A stretch of 64,000 nt of DNA from Candidatus Paracaedibacteraceae bacterium (GCA_019636055.1 JAHBYH010000001.1:186001-250000), one strand, 5' to 3'. Counted from the stretch's first letter, positions 37,614 through 47,371 are shown. The notes: generated from the letters alone by a model not told the origin. Program-made: numbers and translations.

Positions 37614-38038
37614 TTCAGTTATCAGCACACTACTCTAAATTATTACATGAAATACATAGCCTCAGTGTTGATCCTGCTTGGTCGGAACACTCATTCAATT
37701 CACTTTTGGCTCTTCCGACTGTTTTTTGTTTTGCCAATGATAACCTAAGTTGCTTTATCCTATACTCCGTTACAGATGATGATGCTGAGATATTAACATT
37801 GGCAACCCATCCCGATTATCGACGCCAAGGTCTAGCAAGGATCTTACTCAATGAATCATTCATCTATCTGCGTCATTGCGGTGTAAAAACGCTTTTTCTT
37901 GAGGTTGATGTATCCAATACCCCCGCTATAAATCTATACAAAACCCTTGATTTTCAACTTTATGGAACCCGAAAAAACTACTATAAAAATTCTGATGGAC
38001 TATTATCCGATGCCCTATTAATGCGAAAATTTTTTTAA
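37610..38038 (+). CDS. rimI: GNAT acetyltransferase, RimI-like
   Basis: RimI acetylates the N-terminal Ala of ribosomal protein S18. The 142-residue product has the GNAT acetyl-CoA motif A (ILTLATHPDYRRQGLARIL), LFLEVDVSNTPAINLYKTL and a C-terminal GTRKNYYK, all typical of RimI. The N-terminal WSEHSFNSLL segment also fits. It is translationally coupled to tsaB by a 4-base overlap. Exact substrate is inferred from family and context. Confidence 0.9.
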   Translation: MIQLSAHYSKLLHEIHSLSVDPAWSEHSFNSLLALPTVFCFANDNLSCFILYSVTDDDAEILTLATHPDYRRQGLARILLNESFIYLRHCGVKTLFLEVDVSNTPAINLYKTLDFQLYGTRKNYYKNSDGLLSDALLMRKFF

Positions 38039-38164
38039 GACATTTCATTACCACCAATCCTATAAAATTGGAATTAGATTTCAAAAAAAACAACCTTTAG
38101 ACAAGGTATGAAAATATAAGTAAGAAATTGATTCTTATCTAATTTTTTAACATCAAATAAGCTA

Positions 38165-38213
38165 TTGACAACTTATAGTAAAGCGTATTTTTATGACTAT
38201 AATTCATTATAAT
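38165..38213 (+). promoter_or_regulatory. Possible promoter region of the MucR-like gene
   Basis: TTGACA lies at 38165-38170 and two TATAAT hexamers at 38198-38203 and 38208-38213. The TTGACA is too far from either TATAAT for a standard 17-base spacer, so the true pairing is unclear. The AT-rich context suits MucR-type autoregulation, but no site is demonstrated. Confidence 0.35.
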
Positions 38214-38233
38214 TTTTTACTTAAAGGAACATC

Positions 38234-38686
38234 ATGTCACTCGATTTAGTTTATGATCAAACAATAGAAAAATCAGATATTCTAGAGTTTACTACCGCTA
38301 TCGTTTCTGCACATTTATCCAGTCGAGAGACAGACCCAACTGAAATTCCCAATCTTATTCGAACAATTCATCAAACATTGGTTGATTTGTCCGATACGCT
38401 AAAGCCATTACAAAGCAGACCCACCACTCCTGCAGTTCCAATCGATCAATCTGTTCAACCGGATTATATTGTTTGTCTCGAAGATGGTCGCCACTTACGC
38501 ATGCTAAAACGCCACTTAAATACGGCCTATGGGATGAGCGTCGAAGAATATAAGGCTCGTTGGGGACTTCCGGCTGACTATCCAAGTGTTGCGCCAAACT
38601 ATTCCAAACGTCGCAGTTCTATCGCAAAAAGTAACGGCCTTGGTAATACCCCCAAAAAGAAAGCACAAAAAGCAATCGCTGCTTAA
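38234..38686 (+). CDS. mucR: MucR/Ros-family zinc-finger transcriptional regulator
   Basis: MucR proteins bind AT-rich DNA and repress many genes in alphaproteobacteria (exopolysaccharide, virulence, cell cycle). The 150-residue product has an N-terminal helical domain and a C-terminal prokaryotic zinc finger, IVCLEDGRHLRMLKRHLNTA, followed by YGMSVEEYKARWGLP. The usual first Cys-x2-Cys pair is reduced to one Cys; together with Asp and two His ligands this is a known Ros/MucR variant. A Lys/Ala-rich tail follows. AAAGGAAC precedes the ATG, and a clear terminator lies after the stop. Confidence 0.9.
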   Translation: MSLDLVYDQTIEKSDILEFTTAIVSAHLSSRETDPTEIPNLIRTIHQTLVDLSDTLKPLQSRPTTPAVPIDQSVQPDYIVCLEDGRHLRMLKRHLNTAYGMSVEEYKARWGLPADYPSVAPNYSKRRSSIAKSNGLGNTPKKKAQKAIAA

Positions 38687-38701
38687 TATTGCAACCTTTA
38701 A

Positions 38702-38728
38702 AATGGTGGATTAATCCACCATTTTTTT
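38702..38728 (+). terminator. Rho-independent terminator after the MucR-like gene
   Basis: AATGGTGGATTAATCCACCATT forms a perfect inverted repeat, followed directly by a T7 run. Confidence 0.9.
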
Positions 38729-38785
38729 GGTAAAATAAAATTAGTTTTAGATAAAGTAATTTAAAAATGATTAAAAGGCAGTCCT

Positions 38786-39937
38786 ATGAAAAACTTCATA
38801 TACGGATTTCTCACAGCTGTAGTATTATCCCCATCAACAGCAAATGACAAACACACACCGATATCAAGTTTTACACAAGGACTCTATAATCCCCCCTTAA
38901 AAACACAAACCACATCCTCGTCAGTTAGCACTTTTGGCATTAACTATACACTTGAATGTCTTGCTGCTATTCTCTCTCCAGAACAAGGCAAATTTCTCAA
39001 CGAAATTCGGACGTACACTCAATTTAACGGTTCCCCTCAAGAACTGGGTGAACTCGCTAATGAACTGGCTCAGCATATGACAGTTGGAGTTTATGCCTAT
39101 ACTCAGACAGGACTCCCCTATAATCAAAATGCCTTAAAAACACTAAAAGATGTCGGTGCAACCAATATAGAAATTGACTTTACCCAACCGGAACGCGCCT
39201 CTAAAACCATTAATGATCGTATCGCTACAGACACTCAAAACCGAATTCAAAATCTAGTAACATCTGCAGATATAAAGCCGGGAACTGCGCTGGGATTACT
39301 CAATACTCTTTTCGTAAAAACCCCATGGAAAGAAACGTTTACTGCGGATAAAATTGATTTTATTTCAGGCAAAACAATAACTGAGGTTAAATCCCTTACC
39401 GGGACAGTCCAAACCAAAGTAATGGAAACAGACGAATTCACTCTTTTTGCTATTGATACAGAAAAAAATACATTCTCACTTTTAATCAAACTCCCTAAAA
39501 ACCACCATCAACAAACGTCAATAACAGCTGACGATATCCAACGCTTGGCTCATGATGGAAAATTCAATCGTGCAACCCTCAACGTCCCCTATGTTTCAAT
39601 GGAATCAACCATTGACCTAAAAGATCAACTTCAATCGTCTCTCCCTACCCTTTTAGGTGACAATTTCTTTAAGACAACCCTCATCAATCAAGATTTGAAA
39701 ATAGGCACATTTAAACAAAAAGTGGTTATAAAATGGGATCACAATGGATTCGAAGGAGCAGCAGCAACCTTCATGGCTATGGTTATGCGCGCTATGCCCA
39801 TGACACCCCCCATTACAATCACCGTCAACAAACCATTTTCCTTTGTCTTTGTCTATAACGACAAAAAAACAAAGAACCTCGTGCCCTTATTTTCCGGAGA
39901 GATCAAAGACGCAAAACCCTTGGTACAAACCTCATAA
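38786..39937 (+). CDS. Secreted serpin (serine protease inhibitor family I4)
   Basis: The 383-residue product has a Sec-type signal peptide (residues 1-19, ending STA) and a serpin-length body. Family features are TINDRIATDTQNRIQNLV (140-158), the s3A/breach region GLLNTLFVKTPWKETF (170-185), VPYVSMESTIDLKDQL (268-282), KVVIKWDHNGFEGAAAT (312-328) as s5A and hinge, and the C-terminal VNKPFSFVFVYNDK...PLFSGEI (347-373). The hinge has Gly321 (P15), Gly-Ala-Ala-Ala (P12-P9) and Thr328 (P8), as in inhibitory serpins, though P14 is Phe and P17 is His. Counting 17 residues from the hinge gives P1 Arg335; alignment of Pro-Met-Thr with alpha-1-antitrypsin would give Met339-Thr340. The target is unknown; periplasmic or host proteases are both possible. 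Confidence 0.85.
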   Translation: MKNFIYGFLTAVVLSPSTANDKHTPISSFTQGLYNPPLKTQTTSSSVSTFGINYTLECLAAILSPEQGKFLNEIRTYTQFNGSPQELGELANELAQHMTVGVYAYTQTGLPYNQNALKTLKDVGATNIEIDFTQPERASKTINDRIATDTQNRIQNLVTSADIKPGTALGLLNTLFVKTPWKETFTADKIDFISGKTITEVKSLTGTVQTKVMETDEFTLFAIDTEKNTFSLLIKLPKNHHQQTSITADDIQRLAHDGKFNRATLNVPYVSMESTIDLKDQLQSSLPTLLGDNFFKTTLINQDLKIGTFKQKVVIKWDHNGFEGAAATFMAMVMRAMPMTPPITITVNKPFSFVFVYNDKKTKNLVPLFSGEIKDAKPLVQTS

Positions 39938-39999
39938 TTTTTGCCTCTATCAATCCAAGGTTACTATAACATTTCTCGGGCAAAAAGATGATCCGCCCC

Positions 40000-40028
40000 T
40001 TGACAGCATTTTAAATATATGAGATAAA
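40000..40028 (+). promoter_or_regulatory. Sigma-70-type promoter of groESL
   Basis: TTGACA (40000-40005) and GATAAA (40023-40028) are spaced by 17 bases, immediately before the CIRCE operator. Confidence 0.75.
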
Positions 40029-40029
40029 G

Positions 40030-40056
40030 TTAGCACTCCCTGATGGTGAGTGCTGA
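40030..40056 (+). promoter_or_regulatory. CIRCE operator (HrcA binding site)
   Basis: TTAGCACTC, nine bases, then GAGTGCTGA matches the CIRCE consensus (TTAGCACTC-N9-GAGTGCTAA) with one change in the last arm. It lies between the promoter and groES, so the operon is probably repressed by HrcA and induced by heat. Confidence 0.93.
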
Positions 40057-40077
40057 TAGTAATTAATGGAGAAACAA

Positions 40078-40365
40078 ATGAAATTCAGACCGCTACATGA
40101 TCGCGTTCTTGTAAAACGCATTGAATCCGAAGAAAAAACAAAGTCCGGAATCATTATCCCTGATACAGCCAAAGAAAAACCGCAAGAAGGTGAAGTAATG
40201 GCTACTGGATCAGGTATGCGCAAAGAAGATGGGTCCTTGATCGCCCTTGACGTTAAAGTCGGAGATCGTGTCCTATTTGGCAAGTGGTCCGGTACTGAAA
40301 TTAAAATTGATGGTGACGAATTTTTGGTTATGAAAGAATCCGACATCATGGGAATCATGAACTAA
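40078..40365 (+). CDS. groES: Co-chaperonin GroES (Hsp10)
   Basis: GroES is the heptameric lid of the GroEL folding chamber. The 95-residue product starts [16 protein letters not shown] and has the mobile-loop segment [17 protein letters not shown], then [23 protein letters not shown] 40078 is chosen because GGAG lies six bases upstream; a longer start at 40066 would consume that site. It is followed by groEL after an unusually long 161-base spacer containing a repeat. Confidence 0.97.
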   Translation: MKFRPLHDRVLVKRIESEEKTKSGIIIPDTAKEKPQEGEVMATGSGMRKEDGSLIALDVKVGDRVLFGKWSGTEIKIDGDEFLVMKESDIMGIMN

Positions 40366-40372
40366 CACCTCG

Positions 40373-40460
40373 GAAATAGTCCTACGGCGAATTCTGAGGA
40401 ACACCGGCTTTGCACGCCTACTAATGTAGGCTTACGCAGCTTCGTCCTTGAATCCATCCG
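40373..40460. repeat. Intergenic repeat in the groES-groEL spacer
   Basis: Bases 40373-40396 (GAAATAGTCCTACGGCGAAT then TCTG) recur as an inverted copy at 48553-48576 with one mismatch. The rest holds a GCCTAC-TAAT-GTAGGC hairpin flanked by GCTTTGC and GCAGC arms. Together they form a structured element between the two chaperonin genes. Confidence 0.7.
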
Positions 40461-40514
40461 TATTACTTATTTCTGATAATTGGTACTAGCAAATCTAAAA
40501 ACCTATCCATTTAA

Positions 40515-42179
<1,665 letters not shown>

Positions 42180-42205
42180 TACAAAATCCCAGATTACCTG
42201 ATCTA

Positions 42206-42290
42206 AGCGGTTTTATCTGAGATCGACCTACTCACCTACTTCATGTAGGCTCCGTGGGCCTCTTCATCAAAACCACTTATCTAAGTTAGT
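42206..42290. repeat. Long dyad-symmetric element downstream of groEL
   Basis: An outer TAAGCGGTTTT pairs with AAAACCACTTA (one mismatch). Inside, CCTAC/GTGGG and CCTAC-TTCAT-GTAGG stems are stacked. The CCTAC/GTAGG core resembles the hairpin in the groES-groEL spacer. It may be a dispersed palindromic element or an mRNA-stabilising 3' structure. Confidence 0.55.
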
Positions 42291-42330
42291 CTGGAACTTG
42301 GTATCCACGCTTATCTCTGCTAAAAAATAA

Positions 42331-42356
42331 AAAGCCTCCGTTAAGGAGGCTTTTTT
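42331..42356 (+). terminator. Rho-independent terminator of the groESL operon
   Basis: AAAGCCTCC and GGAGGCTTT form a 9 bp stem around GTTAA, followed by a T-run. Confidence 0.92.
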
Positions 42357-42451
42357 ATAAGGATGTTACTTATTAAAGTTCGCCCCTGTTGACCTCATCG
42401 GCTTTTGATCTTACGATAAAGATCATTAGAGGAATTGATCTGAGGCACCCC

Positions 42452-43462
42452 GTGAAATCATTATTTTTTTATATAGCTTTTCTTTTTCCTCTCAATGCTC
42501 AAGACTTAATTATAGAGCCTGATGACGGTACAGCACCAATCCTGCAAGCCATTGAGTCAGCACAATCATCCGTCGATATTGCAATCTATCGACTTGATCA
42601 TATGGATGTGATGAGTTCCCTTAAACAAGCCCGGTTACGGGGTGTTCAAGTACGAATCATTCTTAATCCACCAATAAATACATCAAATCTACAATCTGAA
42701 GTCGATTTGACCCCTGCATGGGAAAAGTTGAAAAAAAATGAAGAAACAGCCAAACATCTCAGAGAAAATGGGATTGGCGTCTACTACGCATCATTGGAAA
42801 ATATTATCTTATTTCACACAAAACTGATGATCATTGATAGTAAAGCAGCCTTTGTCATGACATTTAATATGAATCAAAGTGGTCTTAACTGTGGTCGAAA
42901 TTTTGGCTATATAACGCGGAAGTCAGAACAAGTTGAAGATCTAACATCTTATTTTAATAGTCAAATAACAAGAGAATCATTACCGCTCGCCCTAACAACT
43001 ATCTGTTTTGACCCTAATTATCAACGGGACTTTATCTTACTTTACATACTGCAAACCAATAAAACGCTAGAGCTTTATCAAGCCTGCTTAGTAGATCGTG
43101 AAATGGCGCTTTATTTACACTTACTGGCAAGTATTGGTAAAAAAATTCGGATTCTATTTACGCCTGACTTATTTGGTAAAGACGAAACTTCTTATATCCG
43201 TGAGAAACTCCATGAGGTTGGCGTTGAATTTCACTACATGACGTCCCCCTATGTCCATGCAAAGTTGATCATTCGTGATGGTGAATCAATGCTGATTACG
43301 TCCTGCAATTTTTGGGCAGATGGACTTGATCGAAGTGGTGAGTTGTCTTTAATTATTGATGATACTGAGGCTATCGACAAAGCAAAAACAGTATTTGATA
43401 CAGACTGGAAAAATGCAACATCTAGCTGGACTGCAACAACAAATAGTTCTAGTTTAGAGTGA
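42452..43462 (+). CDS. Secreted phospholipase D-family protein with two HKD motifs
   Basis: The 336-residue product from GTG 42452 (GAGG six bases upstream) begins with a signal peptide, KSLFFYIAFLFPLNA, then QDL. It carries two complete HxKx4D motifs, HTKLMIID (about residues 122-129) and HAKLIIRD (about 269-276), each followed by a Ser/Asn-rich stretch (TFNMNQSG and TSCNFWADGL). This is the two-lobed PLD architecture, so it should be catalytically competent as a phospholipase, cardiolipin-type transferase or nuclease. Export suggests action in the periplasm or outside the cell. Upstream frames to 42389 lack a ribosome-binding site. Confidence 0.86.
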   Translation: MKSLFFYIAFLFPLNAQDLIIEPDDGTAPILQAIESAQSSVDIAIYRLDHMDVMSSLKQARLRGVQVRIILNPPINTSNLQSEVDLTPAWEKLKKNEETAKHLRENGIGVYYASLENIILFHTKLMIIDSKAAFVMTFNMNQSGLNCGRNFGYITRKSEQVEDLTSYFNSQITRESLPLALTTICFDPNYQRDFILLYILQTNKTLELYQACLVDREMALYLHLLASIGKKIRILFTPDLFGKDETSYIREKLHEVGVEFHYMTSPYVHAKLIIRDGESMLITSCNFWADGLDRSGELSLIIDDTEAIDKAKTVFDTDWKNATSSWTATTNSSSLE

Positions 43463-43480
43463 TGCGAATATTACCAATAA

Positions 43481-44341
43481 TTAAGCATCACGATCACTCA
43501 GTGTCAGCCAGACAACCGCAACGATAATGACCAAACTCCCAAGGACTGTCCAGATATCAGGAATTTCAGAAAACATAAAGTATCCAATTGGAATACTCAT
43601 ACAAAGGCGTGTATATTCAAAAGGTGTTACAAAAGATGCTGGCGCCCGCTTGAGCGCATTGATATAGCAATACTGGGATAACACACCCGCCACCCCAATA
43701 ACCGCCAGACGCCACAAATCATCCGGTTGCGGCGACTCCCAGAACCAAAGAGCAGAAACACCACTGACCGCTAAAACTCCGAATGTGGCATAGAACAGAA
43801 CAGTCTCTGAACTATCGGTTCGTGTCAAACTTTTCGCACAAATGATCGCCAAACCGGCCGATAAATTCGCCATCAATGCAACTAAAACAGAGGGATCCAG
43901 TTCCCCTTCAGTCGGGCGAACCATAATCATGACACCGACATAGCCTAGGGCTAATGCCATCCACTTTGAAAGATTCACGCGTTCACGCAACAAAAGAATA
44001 GCAAGAACAGTTGTGAACAAAGGCCCAGTTTGACCGATCGCAGCCGCATAAGCAATTGGCAAATGCCGATAGGCATAATACGTACACCCCATGGATCCGG
44101 TCACAAAAAGAATGCGAAGCAAGTGCAATCCTAAACGGGTTGTTGCAAAATGCACCTTAAAGCCAACCCGCATGAACAAAGGCATGGCAACCAAGGCACC
44201 AACCAGACTTCTAGAAAAAATGAGACTCACTTGATTAACGGAACCATTTAAGGTCTTGGCCATGGCCATTGCTAGAGAAAACATCGATGACCAAAGAATA
44301 ATCCAAGCAACCGCTCGATATCGGCACTGAGAAACGTTCAT
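43481..44341 (-). CDS. EamA-family (DMT) transporter, possible SAM/metabolite carrier
   Basis: The 286-residue protein has ten predicted transmembrane helices in two EamA repeats (IFSRSLVGALVAMPL, YYAYRHLPIAYAAAIGQTGP, second half from GLAIICAKSLTR). Its general form resembles the rickettsial S-adenosylmethionine transporter family as well as ordinary metabolite exporters; the substrate cannot be decided from sequence alone. It is convergent with the PLD gene 18 bases away and lies just downstream of tRNA-Gln on the same strand. Confidence 0.85.
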   Translation of the reverse strand: MNVSQCRYRAVAWIILWSSMFSLAMAMAKTLNGSVNQVSLIFSRSLVGALVAMPLFMRVGFKVHFATTRLGLHLLRILFVTGSMGCTYYAYRHLPIAYAAAIGQTGPLFTTVLAILLLRERVNLSKWMALALGYVGVMIMVRPTEGELDPSVLVALMANLSAGLAIICAKSLTRTDSSETVLFYATFGVLAVSGVSALWFWESPQPDDLWRLAVIGVAGVLSQYCYINALKRAPASFVTPFEYTRLCMSIPIGYFMFSEIPDIWTVLGSLVIIVAVVWLTLSDRDA

Positions 44342-44371
44342 ATGTTGGGGGCTCCTGTGCTAAATCTAGTA

Positions 44372-44445
44372 TGGCTGGGGGACCAGGATTCGAACCTGAG
44401 TTGCCCGGTCCAGAGCCGGGAGTTCTACCGCTAAACTATCCCCCA
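44372..44445 (-). tRNA. tRNA-Gln (anticodon CTG)
   Basis: The reverse strand folds as a 74-nt tRNA with encoded CCA. The acceptor TGGGGGA pairs with TCCCCCA, the discriminator is G, the anticodon loop CTCTGGA sits in a CCCGG/CCGGG stem, and the T-loop is TTCGAAT. Confidence 0.95.
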
Positions 44446-44601
44446 GTGTATTTTTATGCTGGTTACGTGCCACTTTAGTAGATTTACACATTTTTTTACA
44501 GACTTCCAAGTAAAAAAAACCATTGAATTGAGGTTTTTTAGTTGAAACTGTGTTAGAATAGCATCAATTATATAAGTATGATCGTCAATAAAGGAAATGG
44601 C

Positions 44602-45666
44602 ATGTTCAGGCCACGCAATCGCAAACAGTCATCCCCTAGCCAAAACTGGGATAGCCCGACTATTGCTGCTATTGACCTTGGAACAAACTCTTGTCGCCTA
44701 TTGATCGCAAAAGTCGATGGTCAATCCTTTCGGGTTATTGACTCCTTTTCACGGGTCGTCCGTCTTGGTGAAGGACTCCATACAACCAATAACCTAACAG
44801 AAGCCGCCATCGATCGCACGATCGAAGCGCTACGCATTTGCCAAGAAAAGATCGAATCAAACAAAGTATCACACCTGCGCGCCGTCACAACCGAAGCATG
44901 TCGCCGCGCGGAAAACAGTGATATTCTGATTAAACGCGCCTTAAATGAGCTAGGCCTTTCAATCTCAATCATCTCAGCAGAAGAAGAAGCACGCTTAGCC
45001 TTATCCGGATGCGCCGGAGTCTTAAACAGCCGTATTCCCTTTGCCCTTGCTTTTGATATTGGCGGCGGGAGTACCGAAGTTATGTGGCTTCGCATTAATG
45101 AACCCCGCCGTCTTCATCGTAGACGATTTCCTGTCATCGAAGTTATTGATTGCATGTCCATTCCCTATGGGGTTGTCACCTTATGCGATCAATATCAGAA
45201 CCAGTCCTATGATTCTCAGATATACAAGGAAATTCGAAATAATGTTTTTGAACTCCTCACGGGTTTTTCAAACAAAAACGATATTCATCAAGCCATGGAA
45301 CGCAACAAAGTTCAGATGATCGGAACATCAGGAACAGTGACAACACTTGCAGCTATTAGCTTAAATTTAGAACGCTATGACCGTCGCATGATTGACGGTG
45401 TATTTCTAAATATCCCTGATATCCACCGTATGAGTTCGGAAATCTTTGAGATGAATCAAGAAGAAAGAGCCAACCACCCTTGTATCGGCGCAGGAAGAAC
45501 AGATCTGGTCGTTATGGGGACAGGTATCTTAGAGGGCATCTGCGACCTGTGGCCTGTTGACCGATTACGTGTCGCAGACAGAGGTGTACGTGAGGGGTTA
45601 TTAATGGAATTAATTAAAGATCTTCATCCGTCTAAGGGGCAACACACACGATTCCTTAAGAGATAA
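44602..45666 (+). CDS. Ppx/GppA-family exopolyphosphatase / pppGpp phosphatase
   Basis: This ASKHA-fold enzyme hydrolyses polyphosphate or converts pppGpp to ppGpp. The 354-residue product has AAIDLGTNSCRLLIA (phosphate loop 1), VTTEACRRAEN, LAFDIGGGSTEVMW (second phosphate loop) and MIGTSGTVTTLAAI. It stops near residue 350, the short form lacking the long C-terminal HD region of E. coli Ppx. ATG 44602 has GGA six bases upstream; ATG 44578 is an in-frame alternative. It overlaps the next gene by one base (TAATG). Confidence 0.9.
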   Translation: MFRPRNRKQSSPSQNWDSPTIAAIDLGTNSCRLLIAKVDGQSFRVIDSFSRVVRLGEGLHTTNNLTEAAIDRTIEALRICQEKIESNKVSHLRAVTTEACRRAENSDILIKRALNELGLSISIISAEEEARLALSGCAGVLNSRIPFALAFDIGGGSTEVMWLRINEPRRLHRRRFPVIEVIDCMSIPYGVVTLCDQYQNQSYDSQIYKEIRNNVFELLTGFSNKNDIHQAMERNKVQMIGTSGTVTTLAAISLNLERYDRRMIDGVFLNIPDIHRMSSEIFEMNQEERANHPCIGAGRTDLVVMGTGILEGICDLWPVDRLRVADRGVREGLLMELIKDLHPSKGQHTRFLKR

Positions 45667-46169
45667 TGATGTCTAAACCAATCACAATTGAGCAATTACG
45701 CCCCCATTATCAGACTGAAGATAGAAACACAGCCTACGATGATAAAAATACAGCGTACTACGATAATGTATTCACCAAGATTCTAGCAGGCAACATTTGG
45801 CAAGCGAATTTTGTCAGTGCGTTTTTTCCAGTGCCTTGGATGCTCTATCGGCGCATGTACACTATCGCATTTACCTATAACATAGCTTTATCCATAATAT
45901 TGAGTGTCCTCCCAAATAATTATGCTCTTGTCATTATTCCGATTAACATCTTGATTATGTTATTTGCAGGTAATCTATTTTATTTCCGCACATTAACCAA
46001 AAAAATCAGTCACCCCCCATCAAATCCAACAGATTCACAGACTTGTATTGCCTATTTACTAGCCTCTATTGCAATGATTATCTTTGCACAATACCAAAGT
46101 ATACTCGTCTATGCTGTCGAAATTGTCTTTTGGACTTGGGTTTACCTATACAGAAGAAAACCAGAGTAA
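45666..46169 (+). CDS. Small membrane protein, DUF2628-like
   Basis: The 167-residue product has a hydrophilic N-terminus and four to five hydrophobic segments. IWQANFVSAFFPVPWMLYRRMY resembles the DUF2628 core (amphipathic helix plus a WxLYRKMY-type motif). The function of that family is unknown. It is translationally coupled to the Ppx/GppA gene, and rlmE follows about 60 bases later on the same strand. Confidence 0.7.
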   Translation: MMSKPITIEQLRPHYQTEDRNTAYDDKNTAYYDNVFTKILAGNIWQANFVSAFFPVPWMLYRRMYTIAFTYNIALSIILSVLPNNYALVIIPINILIMLFAGNLFYFRTLTKKISHPPSNPTDSQTCIAYLLASIAMIIFAQYQSILVYAVEIVFWTWVYLYRRKPE

Positions 46170-46232
46170 CTGTTGTAATTGTAGGCTTGATTTCCTATAT
46201 TCAAGTTAACGAAACATTTGAACATATTCACC

Positions 46233-46898
46233 ATGACGAATCGATTAAAAGTAAAACTCAAAAGCAACAAGAAGCGCACCAATTCACAACGTGCGTGGTT
46301 AGAACGTCAATTAAATGACCCTTATGTTCATCAAGCAAAGGCGGATGGCTATCGCTCTCGCGCAGCTTATAAACTTGTTGAGATTGATCAAAAATATCGA
46401 ATTCTAAAACCTAGCCAAAAAATTATAGACTTAGGCGCGTGCCCTGGTGGATGGACACAAGTTGCCGTCAACCGATCAAAATCGCAAACCAATGAAAAAT
46501 CTCGAGTAATCGGCGTTGATTTAACTGAAATGGATGATATCCCCGGAGCCACTGTTTTCCAAGGTGACTTTACCGAAGATGCAATCCAAAACCGGCTGAT
46601 TGAACTACTTGATGGTAAAGCCAATGTAATCCTGAGTGATATGGCAGCACCTGCCTGTGGCATGACGGATGTAGACCACATTCGGATCATGATGCTGGTG
46701 GAGGAAGCCTTTAATTTTGCAGAAAATGTTCTTGCTCCTGGCGGCGCCTTTGTTGCTAAGGTTTTGCGCGGCGGCACAGAAACTCAACTCCTCAACCGCC
46801 TAAAAGCAGCCTTTCAAAAAGTGACTCACTTTAAACCACCTGCCAGCCGTAAAGATTCAGCAGAGATGTATGTTGTGGGCATTGGATTTAAAGGATAA
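46233..46898 (+). CDS. rlmE: 23S rRNA (uridine-2'-O)-methyltransferase RlmE/FtsJ
   Basis: RlmE methylates U2552 of 23S rRNA during late 50S assembly. The 221-residue product has RSRAAYKLVEIDQKY (catalytic Lys), the SAM-binding motif IDLGACPGGWTQVA, NVILSDMAAPACG with the catalytic Asp, and the C-terminal PGGAFVAKVLRGG plus SRKDSAEMYVVG. ATG 46233 (MTNRLKVKLK) is chosen over a TTG five codons upstream. ppx/gppA-rlmE adjacency is common in alphaproteobacteria. Confidence 0.95.
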   Translation: MTNRLKVKLKSNKKRTNSQRAWLERQLNDPYVHQAKADGYRSRAAYKLVEIDQKYRILKPSQKIIDLGACPGGWTQVAVNRSKSQTNEKSRVIGVDLTEMDDIPGATVFQGDFTEDAIQNRLIELLDGKANVILSDMAAPACGMTDVDHIRIMMLVEEAFNFAENVLAPGGAFVAKVLRGGTETQLLNRLKAAFQKVTHFKPPASRKDSAEMYVVGIGFKG

Positions 46899-47022
46899 GA
46901 GCACAACTGTTCCATCAAGTTTATTGTTATGTAGCTAAAAATAACTATACATTGATTATATTTTCTATTGATTTTTACTTAATTTATTAGCAATTATTGG
47001 TAAATATAAACGGAGGAAAAAT

Positions 47023-47352
47023 ATGGTAAAATTAACGTTAGTTGTTTTAAATTTAACTACAGCCGCATTCAGCCTAGACTCGGATTCAGATGGATCATGT
47101 TTCTCTTTACCAGCAGGATATAGAACGCCATTATCTAATGAGGCAACGATAGGGTCCTCTACCAAACAACCTTGCCAAAATATATCTGCACCGACAACGC
47201 ATAAACGGTCGGCTTCGACGGGGACACCCGTAGCGATTCAACCCAATGATACTCAATTAGAAATAGGCTCAAAGCGCACAGGCAGCATGACCTCAGAACA
47301 ATTTCAAGCTATGCTTAATAATACTGTCCCACTTAGCAGTAGCACCCATTAA
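47023..47352 (+). CDS. Small Ser/Thr-rich protein, possibly exported, unknown function
   Basis: The 109-residue product has a very good ribosome-binding site (GGAGG seven bases upstream), so it is likely expressed. The N-terminus (VKLTLVVLNLTTAAFSLD) is a weak signal-peptide candidate. The rest is rich in Ser, Thr, Asn and Gln with two Cys, without recognisable domain, probably disordered. It is monocistronic, ends at a good terminator and is convergent with the SagB-like gene. No function can be assigned. Confidence 0.65.
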   Translation: MVKLTLVVLNLTTAAFSLDSDSDGSCFSLPAGYRTPLSNEATIGSSTKQPCQNISAPTTHKRSASTGTPVAIQPNDTQLEIGSKRTGSMTSEQFQAMLNNTVPLSSSTH

Positions 47353-47371
47353 TAGGCAACTTATTTACGAG

